The notes beneath the pieces are model-generated. The model was not told the origin of the DNA and did no database searches. It saw nothing but the letters and a program-made list of their open reading frames with translations. The position numbers and the translations under genes were made by a program. DNA of 64,000 bases from Morella rubra (lineage: Eukaryota; Streptophyta; Magnoliopsida; Fagales; Myricaceae): assembly GCA_003952965.2 (NCBI GenBank), contig CM025855.1, forward strand, positions 23,365,276-23,429,275, given 5' to 3'. This document shows positions 11,106-22,799 of this stretch, in pieces (position 1 is the stretch's first letter; every line of letters starts with the position of its first letter).

Positions 11106-14100
11106 GTGGTATCGGAGCCAGGTTCGTATGATTGCAATTGTTGGATTATATGAACCTTACTAATTTTTGATTGAGAATCAAAAGCCAAAACCCTTTTCGA
11201 TTACTGTTCACGTACTATTATGAATAGTGCAGAATTTTATTGTATGACAATTCGTTTTACTGTTCACGGTTTTTGTTCTATAAATTTTTATGAGTTATGA
11301 ATAGTAAACGTTTTTGGAATGATTTTTATTTGTTAAAAAAACACTGTTCACGAGATGAACAGTGACACTGGAGCAGCACCAGACCGATGCTGTGGTGGCG
11401 TCTGGCAGCCTTAGAGGCTGCTGGCACCACTAAAGGGTCACACCCGTGTATGACACGGGTGTGTGGTGCCCTTTCGGTGGTCGCCAGAGCGCCTGACGGC
11501 AGCTTTATGGCCGCCGGTGGTAAGGCCAGCCAACGTCCGACCTAGGGCTGGCCGGACGTGGCCAGCATAGTGGTTGGCGGCAGCCAACAGGGGCTGGCCG
11601 CTAGCCTTCCCCACGGGCTCCCAAACGGCGCCCAGGGTATAAGATGCCCTGGGTCACCCGTTTGGGCCTCGGGTAGGGCAACAGTTGCCCTACCCGGCCC
11701 AAGGCCAAACGACATAGCCCAATCGTTGGGCTGGGTCCATTTAAAAAAAAAAAAAAAAAATCCTGTTACGGGCAAAGGAATTAAAGCCATAGAAGTATTA
11801 GGATTAATACATACTGATGTTTGTGGTCCCTTCAACCATATGGCAAGAGGAGGTTTCTCTTATTTCATTACTTTCATTGATGATTATTCCAAGTATGGTT
11901 ATCTATACCTGATGAAGCATAAATCGGAATCCTTTGAAAAGTTCAGGAATTCCACAATGAAGTTGAGAAACATATTGGAAAGTCTATTAAAATGATTTGC
12001 TCCGATAGGGGGGCGAATGCCTCTTGGATGATTTTAAAGTTTATCTTAAAGATCATGGAATCATATCTCACACTCACATCCATGAGCATATCACATCAGC
12101 ACTGAGTTATGTTGCATATTAAGAAAGAAGGATGTGGATAAGCTGGGATCAAGGACCCTATTTGTAGGCTATCCCAAAATGACTACTGGTTTCTACTTCT
12201 ATAATGCAAATGAAGACAAAGTGTTTGTTAGCAGGAATGCTACTTTTCTTGAAGAGGATTATAGTTTGAATGAAACTGAGAGTAGAGTTGCTCTTGATGA
12301 GCAAAGAGATAGTACAGTGACTGAGCAAAATGAGAATAATGATGATCAAGTGATTATTCCCACTGATCAAACTGAACCTGTTGAGACACAGGAGCCTCGT
12401 CGTAGTAAAAGGATTATAAGACCTCTAGTAAAATTCAGTTTGTTAAATGAGATTTATCAAATGGATTCTGAGGGAGTGGAGATTGATCCTTGTAATTATA
12501 TAGAGGTTGTGAAAGACAAAGATGCTAAGCATTGGCATGTGGCTATGGAATCATAGATGGACTCCATGTATTCCAACAAGGTATGGACCTTGGTAGACAA
12601 ACCAGAAGGCATTAAGCCTATAGGTTGCAAATGGGTCTACAAAAGGAAACTTGGACCAACAGGAAAGGTAGAGACCTTTAAAGCTAGGTTGGTAACGAAA
12701 GGGTATACTCAAAAGGCTGGTATTGATTATGAGGAAACCTTTTCACCAGTAGCTATGCTAAAGTCCATAAGGATTCTGTTGGCAATTGTAGCATACTATG
12801 ATTATGAAATATGGCAGATGGATGTGAAAACCGCATTCTTGAATGGGTACATCCATGAAGAAATTTATATGGACCAGCCAGAAGGTTTCATATCTCAGGA
12901 AAATGAATCAAAAGTGTGCAATTGGAGAAATCCATATATGGCCTAAAACAAGCATCACATTGTTGGAACATCCGTTTTAATGAGTCAATCAAAATGTTTG
13001 GTTTCTCACAAAACATGGATGAACCTTGTGTCTCAAGAAGGTTAGTAGGAGTGCTATCACCTTTTTGGTTCTTTATGTAGATGACATTCTTTATGTAGAT
13101 GACATACTACTCATTGGGAATAATGTAGGAACTTTGTCATCTGTGAAAATGTGGTTATCTAACCAATTTTTAATGAAAGACCTTGGGGAAGCATCCTATA
13201 TACTCGGGATCAAAGTGTTTAGAGACCGAAAGAAGAGATTATTGGGTCCCTCACAGGTCAATTATATTGACAGGATATTGGCTAGATTTAGCATGGTAAA
13301 TTCCAAGAAAGGGTTTCTACCCTTTAGACATGGAATTCATCTCTCTAAGCAGATGTGTCCAAAAACACCTGAAGAAAGAGAGAAGATGAGTAACTGCCAT
13401 TATGCTTCGGCTGTAGGGAGTTCATGTATGTTATGCTTTGTACTAGACCTGATATCAGTCACGCAGTTAGCGTTGTGAGTAGATACCAATCCAATCTAGG
13501 TCCAGAACATTGGTTAGCAGTAAAACATATCCTCAGGTATTTGAGAAATACAAAACACTATTTCTCAGTGTATGGTAGTGAGGATCTGACTGTCCAGGGA
13601 TATATAGATTCAGATTTTCAATCAGACATTGATGATAGAAGATCAACATCCGGGTTTGTGTTCCTTCTTGGTAAAGGAGCATTCAGTTGGAGAAGTTTCA
13701 AGCAAAGTACTACTGTTGATTCTACAACTGAGGCAGAATATGTTGCTGCAAGTGAAGCTGCAAAGGAAGCTGTGTGGATTCGCAAGTTCATTCAAGAACT
13801 TGAAGTTGTCCCTTCGATTGAGGCGCCTATTTCCTTATACTGCAATAACAATGGTGCAATTGCACAAGCAGTGGAACCAAGGTCTCATCAAAGGACGAAG
13901 CACATAGAACGTCGTTTTCACCTAATACATGATATCATATCAAGAGGTGATATCACAATGGTGAAGGTTGCATCAGCTGATTATTTAGCTGATCCATTTA
14001 CAAAGCCTTTATCTTAGAAAGTGTTTGAGAAACATATTAAGGATATGGGTTTGAAATATATGTGTGATTGGGTTTGACGTTATATTTTTCCTTTATTATT

Positions 14101-14843
14101 TGATAATAAAAGTTTATTTTTTTTTCACATATATTATTGTTGTTATGGGTTTATACGTAACATGAGATGTTATGTATGTAAATTTGTTCAGGCAACATTG
14201 AAGAAAAATCATGCTAGAGATTAATGAATCAAAGGAAGAGAATAATGATTTTTCAGTTTCTTGTAAGCCTGAAATTGTTCTAGATTTTTGTGTCATAAAG
14301 TCTACACTTGTTGTGTGGAGAATGATTGATTCCATCATTGAGGTATGACCTTAAGCAGATAAGTGGGTGTCATGTAATAGGTACATACACTGAACAGGAT
14401 CCGATAAAGAACGCCTTTTGGAAAATGATCACTGTCAGGTTAAAGGTTGTTCTATCACAATTCGGTATTGTCCTTAGACTTGAGAGGTTTATATTTATTC
14501 ATGTATTATGTACACATACTTTGACGTTGTCAACCGATGATGTCCATTCAGGACTATATACGGACATGTTGGGTTGTGTGCGTGATGGATGAGTTGTATG
14601 AATGCTAACAAGGAATCCACCAGTCTCTTGGAGAGACAGTATATTCAATTAATGTTCATATAAGAGTTGGACCAAAAGAAATCCGGCCGGATGTGTTTTA
14701 CAAAACTATTTTTGAATACATAAAAGTATATTATATATTTCAAAATTGTTTTATGGTCCAACTGAGTTGTGAACTAAGAAATCAAGGTTTACATGAGATA
14801 GGGACGTGACGGTGATATTTGGTTCTGAGGGCAAGTGGGAGAT

Positions 14844-15424
14844 TGTTAGAATTATGTGCCCTCGATATCCAAATGATTAATCCAGTCCTAATATCTCATA
14901 TGGAATATAGTTTGGTGGAAGGAATTAATTGTATGTAAAAGGGGCATATTTGTAATAATCTCAAATTTCAGGGGTCAATTACAATATGTTGATGGACTTG
15001 ATTGTAATTAGTAGAAGCCCTAATTTTATTAGAAGAAGAGTTCTTCAGTTTAATCCTACGGCTGGAATTTGAGATCCCTAAGGATCCTATGTCTCATGCT
15101 CTCTCTAGGGTTTCCCAAGGCCTTATAAATATAACTGTTATAATCAAGGGGTTGGCCTTCAGAACCTATTAGAGAAATCCCTAAAAGGAGAGAGTGACAT
15201 AAATCCCTTCGGAGGCAAGACATTTGTGTTGCTATTTTATTCTATTGTTATTATATTCTGAATCGCTGGAGCTTTGGATTGGATCGTGAAGCGGGTTGAA
15301 ACTTGTGGATTCCTGAATTACTATATCAAGGTAAGTAATCGAATCCGCAATTGCAATTATAATCCTGATAGATGTTTTGTTGAAAACATGTTATTTATTT
15401 AGTTTAATTCCGCATAAACTATCA
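14844..15424 (+). repeat. 3' LTR of the plus-strand Copia
   Basis: Near-identical partner of 10528-11105, preceded by GGGCAAGTGGGAGAT (polypurine tract) and followed by the GTATC target duplication. Confidence 0.9.
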
Positions 15425-15491
15425 GTATCATATTATAGATGTTAGAAGAAATTATGTTTTTTCTAGGCTTTAAGATATTAGAAATCTTGCT

Positions 15492-15803
15492 ATGAAGATG
15501 GTTAAGACCAAAATGAATACTCTATTTCCATTAGTTTATCGACTTATTGAGTTGATATTGGTCTTACCAGTTGCGACTACAACCGTTGAAAGAGTATTTT
15601 CTGCGATGAAGATCATCAAGAGTGATTTACGTAATAGAATGAGAGATGACTGGATGAATGATTGCGTGGTAGTGTATATTGAGCAAGAAGTTTTTAGAAC
15701 TATTGAGAACGAAGCCATTTTGCAACATTTTCAGAAGATGCAAATCGTAGGATGCAATTGTCACCTCTTAGTTGCAGTACATAGTACAATGCATGTATTC
15801 TAA
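15492..15803 (+). mobile_element. C-terminal fragment of TTF-type hAT transposase
   Basis: The frame reads PLVYRLIELILVLPVATTTV, then ERVFSAMKIIKSDLRNRM and DDWMNDCVVVYIEQEVF. This is the hATC dimerisation domain of the TTF-type zinc-finger hAT group, where ERxFSAMKIIK and WMNDCLVTYIE are conserved. Only this last domain is present; the zinc finger and DUF4371 regions are missing. It is not a host gene by itself and lies about 140 bp inside the right end of the hAT element. Confidence 0.85.
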
Positions 15804-16075
15804 TATTTTTAATGCTTTTAGTCTTTAATTTTCGATATTGTAACTTTAAGACAATTTTTTGCATTATGAAGGAAAAAAAAATCTTGTCATTTCGCCTTTA
15901 AAATTCGACTCCCTTGAATTTTAATCTGACTTCGTCACTGATTGTGGCAGTGGCCAAGTTCCACTATTGTAATTGATTTTTATTAATGGAAATAGCATTT
16001 CCTGAAAAAAAATATATGTTTCAAATACATAAAGGAAAATCAACCTAGAACGGGGCGCTTCGTCGAAAACAAACT

Positions 16076-16274
16076 AGGGGCATTTGTTTATTGAAATTTT
16101 GGAGAATATTCTCAAAATTTTGGAAATCTTTTAAATGTTGAAGCTTATTGGGGTTTGTGAAAAGTGTGAAGTATATGTGTGAAAGTGTGAAAGTATGAAA
16201 TTTATTGAAGTTTGTAAAATATATTTGGTGTAGTGAAAATTTTGAGCCAAAAAAATTGAGCAAACAAATGCAGT
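16076..16274. mobile_element. Short AT-rich MITE related to 7596-7971
   Basis: Ends GGGGCATTTGTTT and, on the reverse strand, CTGCATTTGTTTGC enclose about 200 bp of AT-rich DNA with GGGGTTTGTGAAAAGTGTG inside. CTA on the left and TTAG on the right flank it. Same family type as the MITE at 7596; superfamily uncertain. Confidence 0.5.
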
Positions 16275-16351
16275 TAGATTCGATCTATCCCGTGAGACTG
16301 AAAAGTCAAAATAAACAAACATGACGGAAGTCATGCACGTCCCGTGAAAGG

Positions 16352-17850
16352 TAGGGGTGATCAAAACCGGACCGCAGACCGGACCGGACCACAAAACCGG
16401 ACCGGACCGGATCGCTTTTGTGGTTTTTGCAAATTAAATCCGGTCCGGTCCGGACCGGATTTTATGAACCGGATAATGCGGTCCGGTCCGATCTAGGGTT
16501 TTTAAAAATGCGGTCCGGACCAGACCGCATTATATAATTTTTTTTTTAATAAAAAAAAAAAAACAGAATGGCAGGCTATTTATTATCTTAAAACTCATAT
16601 TCAATCAAAATCAATAAATTATCCATTTTTTACGTTAACTTTACAATTCAATAATCATTTAGAAATAATACTAGCAATTTTTTCAACTTAAATAGGAATT
16701 GTATGCCTTATAAAATATCACGTGCTATTTATTTATACATATATTGATGGTAAGAGTTAAATGAATTCACATTTTTAAGTCTTTAAATGAATTCACATCT
16801 ATAAGTCTTAATGAATTCACATTTTTAAATTAGTAAGCAAACTAATAAGCAAACTATAGTAGTTAAATGAATTCACATTTTAAGTCTTTAAATGAATTTA
16901 AATGATCTCTTTAAATGAATTCACATTTAAATTAATAAGCAAACTATGGTAGGAGTTAAATGAATTCACATTTTTAAGTTTTAAATCAATTCACATATTT
17001 AAATTAATGAGCAAACATTCATATTTTTAAGTCTTTAAATGAAGGTATATGAGTTAAATGAATTCACATTTTTAAATTAATGAGCAAACATAGGAGTTAA
17101 ATGAATTCACATTTTTAAGTCTTTAAATAAATTCACATCTTCAAATTAATGAGCAAACTTAAATGGTCATGACATGGTCTTTAAATGAGTTAAATGAATT
17201 CACATTTAAATTAATGAGCAAATTAGTAGGAGTTAAATGAATTCACATTTTTAAGTCTTTAAATCAATTCACATATTTAAATTAATGAGCAAACTATAGT
17301 AAAGTTAAATGAATTCATATTTTTAAGTCTTTAAATGAATTTAATTTTAAGTCTTTAAATGAAGTCTTTAAATGTCTTTAAATGAATTCACATATTTAAA
17401 TTAATGAGCAAACTATAGTAGGAGTTAAATGAATTCACATTTTTAAGTCTTTAAATAAATTCACATTTAAATTAATAGCAAACTATAGTAGTTAAATGAT
17501 TTTTAAGTCTTTAAATGAAGTCTTTAAATGATTAAATGAATTCACATTTTTAAATTAATGAGCAAACTATGGTAGGAGTTCACATTTTTTTTTTTTAATC
17601 TCAAAATTAAAAAAAATGTGTGTTGAAAATGGAAAAAAAAAAAAAAAACGAAAAAATGGAAAAAAAATTGAAATCGGTCTGGACCACTTAAGTGGTCCAG
17701 ACCGGACCGCTTAACAACAGACCAGACCGGACCGGACCAGACCACTTATAAGTGGTCCGGTCCGGTCCTTTATTTTAGTAGGACCGGAAATCCGGTTCGA
17801 CCCCATTCCGTTCCAAAAACCGGATCGGATTTCCGGTCTTGCAGCCCTAG
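16352..17850. mobile_element. Non-autonomous hAT-like element, GGACCGG subterminal repeats, copy 1
   Basis: The left end is TAGGGGTGATCAAAACCGG; the right end, reversed, is TAGGGCTGCAAGACCGG. Flanks GTGAAAGG (16344-16351) and CTGAAAGG (17851-17858) match at 7 of 8 positions, a hAT-type 8-bp duplication. Both subterminal zones are packed with CCGGACCGG and CCGGTCCGG words. There is no transposase; the core is a long AT-rich tandem array (16750-17580). A second copy lies at 45545-47050. Confidence 0.75.
16750..17580. repeat. Degenerate tandem array inside the hAT-like element
   Basis: At least ten irregular units built from AGTTAAATGAATTCACA, TTTTTAAGTCTTTAAATGA and AATTAATGAGCAAACTATAG, with unit length roughly 60-80 bp and many internal losses. 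No coding capacity. Confidence 0.85.
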
Positions 17851-18139
17851 CTGAAAGGAAAGGAAATGTCAAAAGCTGCCAAATTAAATGAAGAAAAAAA
17901 ATCGAACTGATGTGCGTCAGCACTGGCGATTCCTGAAACTTATATGACATCATAAAAACTTGCACATTTTCCATAGAAAAAAAGACAAAATAAAAGAAAA
18001 GAGAAACAACGCCGACACATATACTCTAAATTAATGGCACTTTAAGAATACACACCGGCTCCCTACCGAAAGAAATATGGTCAGAGATCATCAGCTGGGT
18101 GGTCTACAACTCCTTGAGGGGCCAACAAAATGTCTGTAC

Positions 18140-19400
18140 TGAAACATCGTATGCAGCGGAAAATATTTTCGAATAAAAAATCAATCTAAAAAAATAAAAA
18201 AATAAAAAAAATAATAACATAACAAAACAACCTAAATATTCTCCATTTGTTAGATCTACGTGCATAGATTTTTTACGAGATAAAAATTTTTTTAGAGAGA
18301 GAGATTCAAATTAAAAAATAAATTTATTCCTCTCAAATACATTTTTGAGCATTTTATAATAGCTTGCCTAGAACTCAACTGTGCTTATGCATAAGATCTT
18401 TAGGGATCTCAAATCTCGGCCGTAGGATCATCATGAAGTTTTTTTTTATTAAACTCTCTTATATTCTGTAATATGAATTTATGAGCTTCTACAAATTATG
18501 ATCATGTCTATTAATATATCACAATTGACTCCCGAGAAAATGAGATTGTTTTTGTGAAATTCCTTTTGCTAACAATTATATGTTTATTTATACTTCTACT
18601 ATATTATATTCCACATGAACTAATAGGACCAGAATAATATCATTGATAAAGTCTCTATCTCATATAATTCTTAATTCTCAGTCTTTATCTAGTTGGACTC
18701 CCAAAAAAATTTCCAAAAATAATTTTCGCAAATAATTATTTAATATATATATATATAAGTAAAAACCATGAAAAATATTTTTTACAAAATCTCGCTGCAT
18801 AGCATTTTTATTTAAGTCTAATCAATCTACAGACATAATGAATATATTGCCTCATCAAGAGATTGGTGGATTCCATATTGAGTAATTATACAAATTTACT
18901 TACTATGCACAAGCCTCAATATTATCTGGAATATTTGATCTGCGAAGACCATCACCAAATGACTCAATCAAAGCACAAGCACACAACAAGCAAACCTGCA
19001 TAACTCTCTCAAGTCTAAGGACAACATAAGCTTATTGTGCTAAATATTATTCTCTACATCAGTGATTGTTTCCAGAAGTTATTTATATTTGATTCTGTTC
19101 AATGCATATACTTTTACATTGCACTTACTCGTCTGCTTAAGGTCACCACCTCAATGACGGAGTCCATCATTCTATCTTATAGAGGCACAACGAGTGTAGA
19201 CCTACTTGTACATTTTCATGTATCTTGGTTTAGAACAAAGTGAGTCAACAAGGATCTGAAAAATCATACTCTCCGCCTCCGATTCATTAATCATTGGTCT
19301 GACTTTTCTACAATGTTACTCAATAAATATGACATCTTATGTCATTGCATGTATCCAAAATAATAATATATAAGTGATCAATCAATAGCAATAATTATCT
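18140..19400 (-). mobile_element. Old Copia relic, same family as 27352-34685
   Basis: The segment aligns by eye, on the minus strand, with the 3' LTR and the non-coding stretch before it in the copy at 27352-34685. Shared landmarks are CAAATCTCGGCCGTAGGATC, a GAGATTGGTGGATTCC block, CTCTCAAGTCTAAGGACAA, CGTCTGCTTAAGGTCA and ACAAGTGTAGA-like words. It is far more diverged than the other two copies and incomplete, so it is the oldest member here. No coding domain was recognised. Confidence 0.65.
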
Positions 19401-19515
19401 CATAATTTTTCAAAAATATTTGGTTTTGAGAGCATATATCTAACATGTACAATATCCAAGAAATTTAACAAAGCTGTCCATGCCGACGGGGTAAATAAGA
19501 GGCTGAGAATCGAAG

Positions 19516-19960
19516 ATGTTGAGCCACCATTTCCCATCAACCGAAACATGGAAAGCTTTGAGTGACCGGTGTTACGACTACCAAAACCCTCACGAACTCT
19601 ACGCGAAGGGAAGTGAGAAGCTGCATTGGGAAAACACCGTTGAAGAGGAACTACGAGACCTCTATGAGTCCGCGAAGGGAGGAAATACAAACGCCATATA
19701 TTTGATCGCTCTGGCATATCACTATCAATGAGGAGATTCACGGAAAGCAACCATCAAGATCATGACTGGGTTAAGAGACCAATTGAATGAAGAGGGCATA
19801 GGAATCCTCCAAGATTTGATCGGTGACTGGGCAATCACATGAATGGAAAAATCCCACCATTACCTCTTCCGGCTGACAGTAAGAGAGGGATGTCCTCAAG
19901 ATGAAGTCTGTTCCATCCCATTAGAAGAAACAAGCGAAACATCGTTTGAAAAATGATGGT
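19516..19960 (+). pseudogene. F-box-associated (At1g67623-like) pseudogene
   Basis: From the ATG at 19516 the frame reads ALSDRCYDYQNPHELYAKG, then a Glu-rich helix and SAKGGNTNAIYLIALAYHYQ, a stop, and continues in frame as GDSRKATIKIMTGL. The pattern RC...NP..LY..G followed by AxxGxxxAxY is the Sel1-like module behind the F-box in plant proteins of the At1g67623/At2g35280 type. No F-box precedes it, and three in-frame stops occur within about 150 codons (after YHYQ, after DWAIT and after TSFEK), so it is a pseudogene fragment. Assignment is by motif memory, moderate confidence. Confidence 0.45.
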
Positions 19961-20267
19961 CACTCTACAAAGGTATTTCTGTGATACATGTTATGCAAAA
20001 TAAATAAATAAATTTAGCTATTGCAAAATTTATCTAGGGTTCAATGCCGAAGAGCTAGAATGAACGATCACTCCCTAGACCGGTAAATAATTAATTGATT
20101 TAATTGAGTCTTCTGTTCATATAGAATCTTATAAGATATCCATTGTAGAGTCCACACAATCAAACGTCTTACACGACAACTTAAATCGAACAAGTTCTAC
20201 GAACCCATACATTCTTGATTGATCCTAGCAAAAGACCTCAGTTCGCCCGAGAATAGAGAGAATCTGA

Positions 20268-20712
20268 TGATACCAAATTCAGGCCCACCCAATTCGTTGG
20301 ATGCATTTTGTTAAAAGGCCTACATCGGCCTAGCTCAAAAGGTCCAACTCATAAAGCTAACATTCCAGCTTGGTACTCGACAACGAAAACCCGTCAAACT
20401 TAGTGTATGGGGAAAACGGCCCATGTAAATAAAACTATCATTAACTTTCTTTCTTTAAGAAGTCAATTGGTACCTTAGGTATAAAGAACTAAGAAACCAT
20501 CCGTGATATCCACGATATGAATGGTCAAGAAAGACACCCATTACCTGGAAGGAAAAGTGAGAAATCAAGTATAAAAGAAGGTGAACTAACAAAAGGAAGG
20601 TACACAACTTTTTCCGAGTGAATTAGAAATATTGAAGTAGAGTGAAAAGCTCATTGAACCATCAGAGGACTCATCCCCTCCCGGTGGCAAAAACTTGTAA
20701 TTGTGGTGTGCA
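20268..20712 (+). mobile_element. Possible solo LTR (Gypsy-like)
   Basis: Runs from TGATACCAAATTC to GTGGTGTGCA and contains an AAGTATAAAAGAAGGTG TATA-like box near 20570 and a CCCCTCCCGGTGGCA block near 20675, as in many plant Gypsy LTR ends. No target duplication or internal region was found, so this is tentative and the exact ends are uncertain. Confidence 0.3.
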
Positions 20713-21360
20713 GATGCAGAATTCAGAGCAAAGGGTTGTTCGAGGTGGGATCTGATTCATCAGTATCACATAGCTTATCTTCGTTAGATGTAATATTAAA
20801 AATGGATTGCAAAGACTTGTTGATAAGGGACTACCCAGGTGTGAAGACCAACTTGAAGGAACTGGAAGAGCGTAGATGCTCGGTTTTGCATGATGTGGAT
20901 CAAGTGCACATGCCCTATGGTTTCGGTTTTAAAGAAGATAATGAGTAAATTCTGTAAGTACTGTTTTTGGGTGTAATTTCTCTTCCCTTTTCCGTCCTGA
21001 ACACTCCAATAGAAAACAAGATCTCTACTCAAGCAAGCATGGTCATGGTCAATATATAATGGGATTGTGCAGATTTCAGGTTTCACCAACACTTGGTTAG
21101 GGGTTTCTTGAAGTGCGCGGTTGACATGCTGACAGAGAATGGAGAAATTCACATTACCCACAAGACGGCTTACCCTTACTTTATGTGGGAGACAGATAAG
21201 TTATCGGCGGAGATTGGGCTGTATTTGGTAGAGAAAGTCCCTTTTCCAACCTTCGATTATCCAGTTTACTGAATAGAAGAGGATCTGCGAACCGAAAAGC
21301 AGAGAATTTCCGTATAGGAAGGGATGAAGTCCGGATTTGTCCCTGGGGGATATAATTTTT
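20713..21360 (+). pseudogene. DUF2431 / BMT5-like rRNA methyltransferase pseudogene
   Basis: Two blocks match the plant family related to 25S rRNA (uridine-N3)-methyltransferase BMT5 (DUF2431). The first (about 20770-20900) reads DYPGVKTNLKELEERRCSVL then HDVD. The second (about 21080-21310) reads LVRGFLKCAVDML, TENGEIHITHKTAYPYFMWE and IGLYLVEKVPFPTFDYP. The central FDRIVFNFPHAGF-type segment, which carries the family signature, is missing, and stops follow the second block. A possible donor (GTAAGT near 20955) and acceptor (GTGCAG near 21072) lie between the blocks. The family recognition is good; the gene is clearly broken. Confidence 0.75.
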
Positions 21361-22263
21361 GCTTCAATTTTTTTTTTCTAAGACGATCTTACGAGTAACT
21401 CGACTAATCTCGTGGTCTTTAAATTTTTGTTATAATCAAAGTAAGCATAGTCAAAATGTAAAAATATATTGTAAAACTTTAAAAAAAAATTATAAACTTT
21501 AACTTAAGTATAAAAGCCAAATTTTCATCAATACTACTAATTGAACTCAACATTCCTTCAACGAGTAAAATTCATCAATTATTATATCAAAACTAAAATC
21601 TTGTGCGGCCAAATGCATTAAAAAGTCTAAAATCTTCAAAATAAAGGGCTCATAAATTATTGACAAAGGCACAAAGCAATATTAAAATTGAGCCAAAAGA
21701 ACATAGGCACACACAAATAATAGAGCAATAATATTTTAATTCAACAATAATAATGAAATGAGTATGTTTTTGAAAAAAAAAAAAAAGAGACAATATTAAT
21801 TAAATGTAATAACATTTAGAATTCTAATTTGAGGAATTTTTTTTTTGTGAGCAAAAGCAAAAAAATTATTATATTCCAAGCTTTGAGTATGGATTTTGTT
21901 ATTTATGTATATGAGATAAAATAGTAGGAGAGAGAAAAGAGAGGCAGTGTAAACAATTAAGAGGTAGAAAGTGAGAAATAAAGAAGAGAGAAATTTTAGA
22001 AAAGTGTGAGAGAGAAATAAAAGTAAAAAAAGAAGAAGAGCGAAAAGTAAAAAATACACTCTTATTATTTTTTCTTTTAAAAAGTTAAAAAGTCCACTCG
22101 TTATTTCTTCTCTCACACTTTTTTTTTCCTCTTACGTTTATTTTTCCAAAAAAATTTGATGAAACATTACAAAGATTACTACCAATTTTACAGTTATATT
22201 AAAATAAATTTACAAAAATTTAGGGGGCATGGCCCCCGCTGAACCCTGGTAGCTTCCTTGCCT
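21361..22263. mobile_element. AT-rich stretch ending in a hAT-like terminus
   Basis: About 21390-22190 is AT-rich with poly(A/T) runs and no gene. The right edge (about 22220-22263) reads GGGGGCATGGCCCCCGCTG followed by TGGTAGCTTCCTTGCCTG, resembling the TTF-type hAT end with its CCCCGCT arm. The left end and the target duplication were not found. Confidence 0.35.
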
Positions 22264-22799
22264 GTAGGAGAATGCTCTACTTTCAAATTGGTAAGCAAAG
22301 CAAATTGGTTCTCCTTAAAGCTGTGAATCTTTCTGAAGAGTTCAACCCTTTGACTAGGGAATTAAATATTTGCGAGCATAAATTAGGAGAATTGGGAATA
22401 TCAAACACAGAGGCATGCATGAAGGAAGCCATTGTACTAAAAGGTGCAGAATAAATTCAAAACATTAATTAATAAAGAAAAATTCCATTTTGGGTTCTCC
22501 TAATTTTATTTCACTTATTTTAACTTATATATATTATTATTTTCTTTCACCCTTTTAAGAGCTTGGTTGTATTCGATCATTAATTCAAGATTGGTTGATA
22601 ATTCATTTTTTTTAGTCAAAGATTCAAAAAAGATCATCAATATCTCGCTGATCTCTCTACCACAAGAATGATAAAGAAAAAGTTAAGTTTGGAGTTTATA
22701 TATATATATCTAGTGCTAAAGCAGCTATGTCTCGGCCCCCACTAACAATGGAGAATCTTCTTTTTCACATTTATAGGAGGTCTAGTTGCAATAAATCTA

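Larger units (their letters stand above)
10528..15424 (+). mobile_element. Ty1/Copia LTR retrotransposon, broken copy
   Basis: Flanked by a perfect 5-bp target duplication GTATC (10523-10527 and 15425-15429). LTRs at 10528-11105 and 14844-15424 begin TGTTAGAATT and end ACTATCA. A primer-binding site (TGGTATCGGAGCC, initiator-Met tRNA type) follows the first LTR, and a purine-rich tract precedes the second. Parts recognised: GC-rich leader, integrase core, reverse transcriptase ([13 protein letters not shown]) and RNase H (TEAEYVAASEAAKEA). The coding part is broken in several places and incomplete. By hand count the LTRs differ at about 15 substitutions and 3 small indels (about 2.6%), giving an age of roughly 1-2 million years under commonly assumed plant rates. 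The same family occurs at 27352-34685. Confidence 0.92.
9499..15940 (+). mobile_element. TTF-type hAT element with gene capture, split by a Copia
   Basis: The left edge starts CAGTGGTGGATGCCAGGAG and the right edge ends TCTGACTTCGTCACTG, whose reverse complement is CAGTGACGAAGTCAGA. These are the terminal repeats of the TTF-type zinc-finger hAT group. Flanks ATGGGGCA (9491-9498) and TTGTGGCA (15942-15949) agree at 6 of 8 positions, read as a decayed 8-bp duplication with one base of slippage. Inside are a ClpR1 gene fragment (9694-10122), a tandem repeat (10255-10527), a later Copia insertion (10528-15424), and the C-terminal part of the transposase (15492-15803). Without the Copia the element would be about 1.5 kb, so it is internally deleted. 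The boundary call rests on the two termini only. Confidence 0.6.

Noticed and set aside
11542-11995. Overlapping GC-rich open frames on both strands
   Set aside because: They lie in the Copia leader and integrase start; the leader frames are compositional and the end is already counted as integrase.
22272-22454. Sixty-codon frame containing LSEEFNPLTRELNICEHKLG
   Set aside because: Looks somewhat protein-like and follows a possible acceptor, but I recognise no family and found no partner exon; not enough to call a gene.
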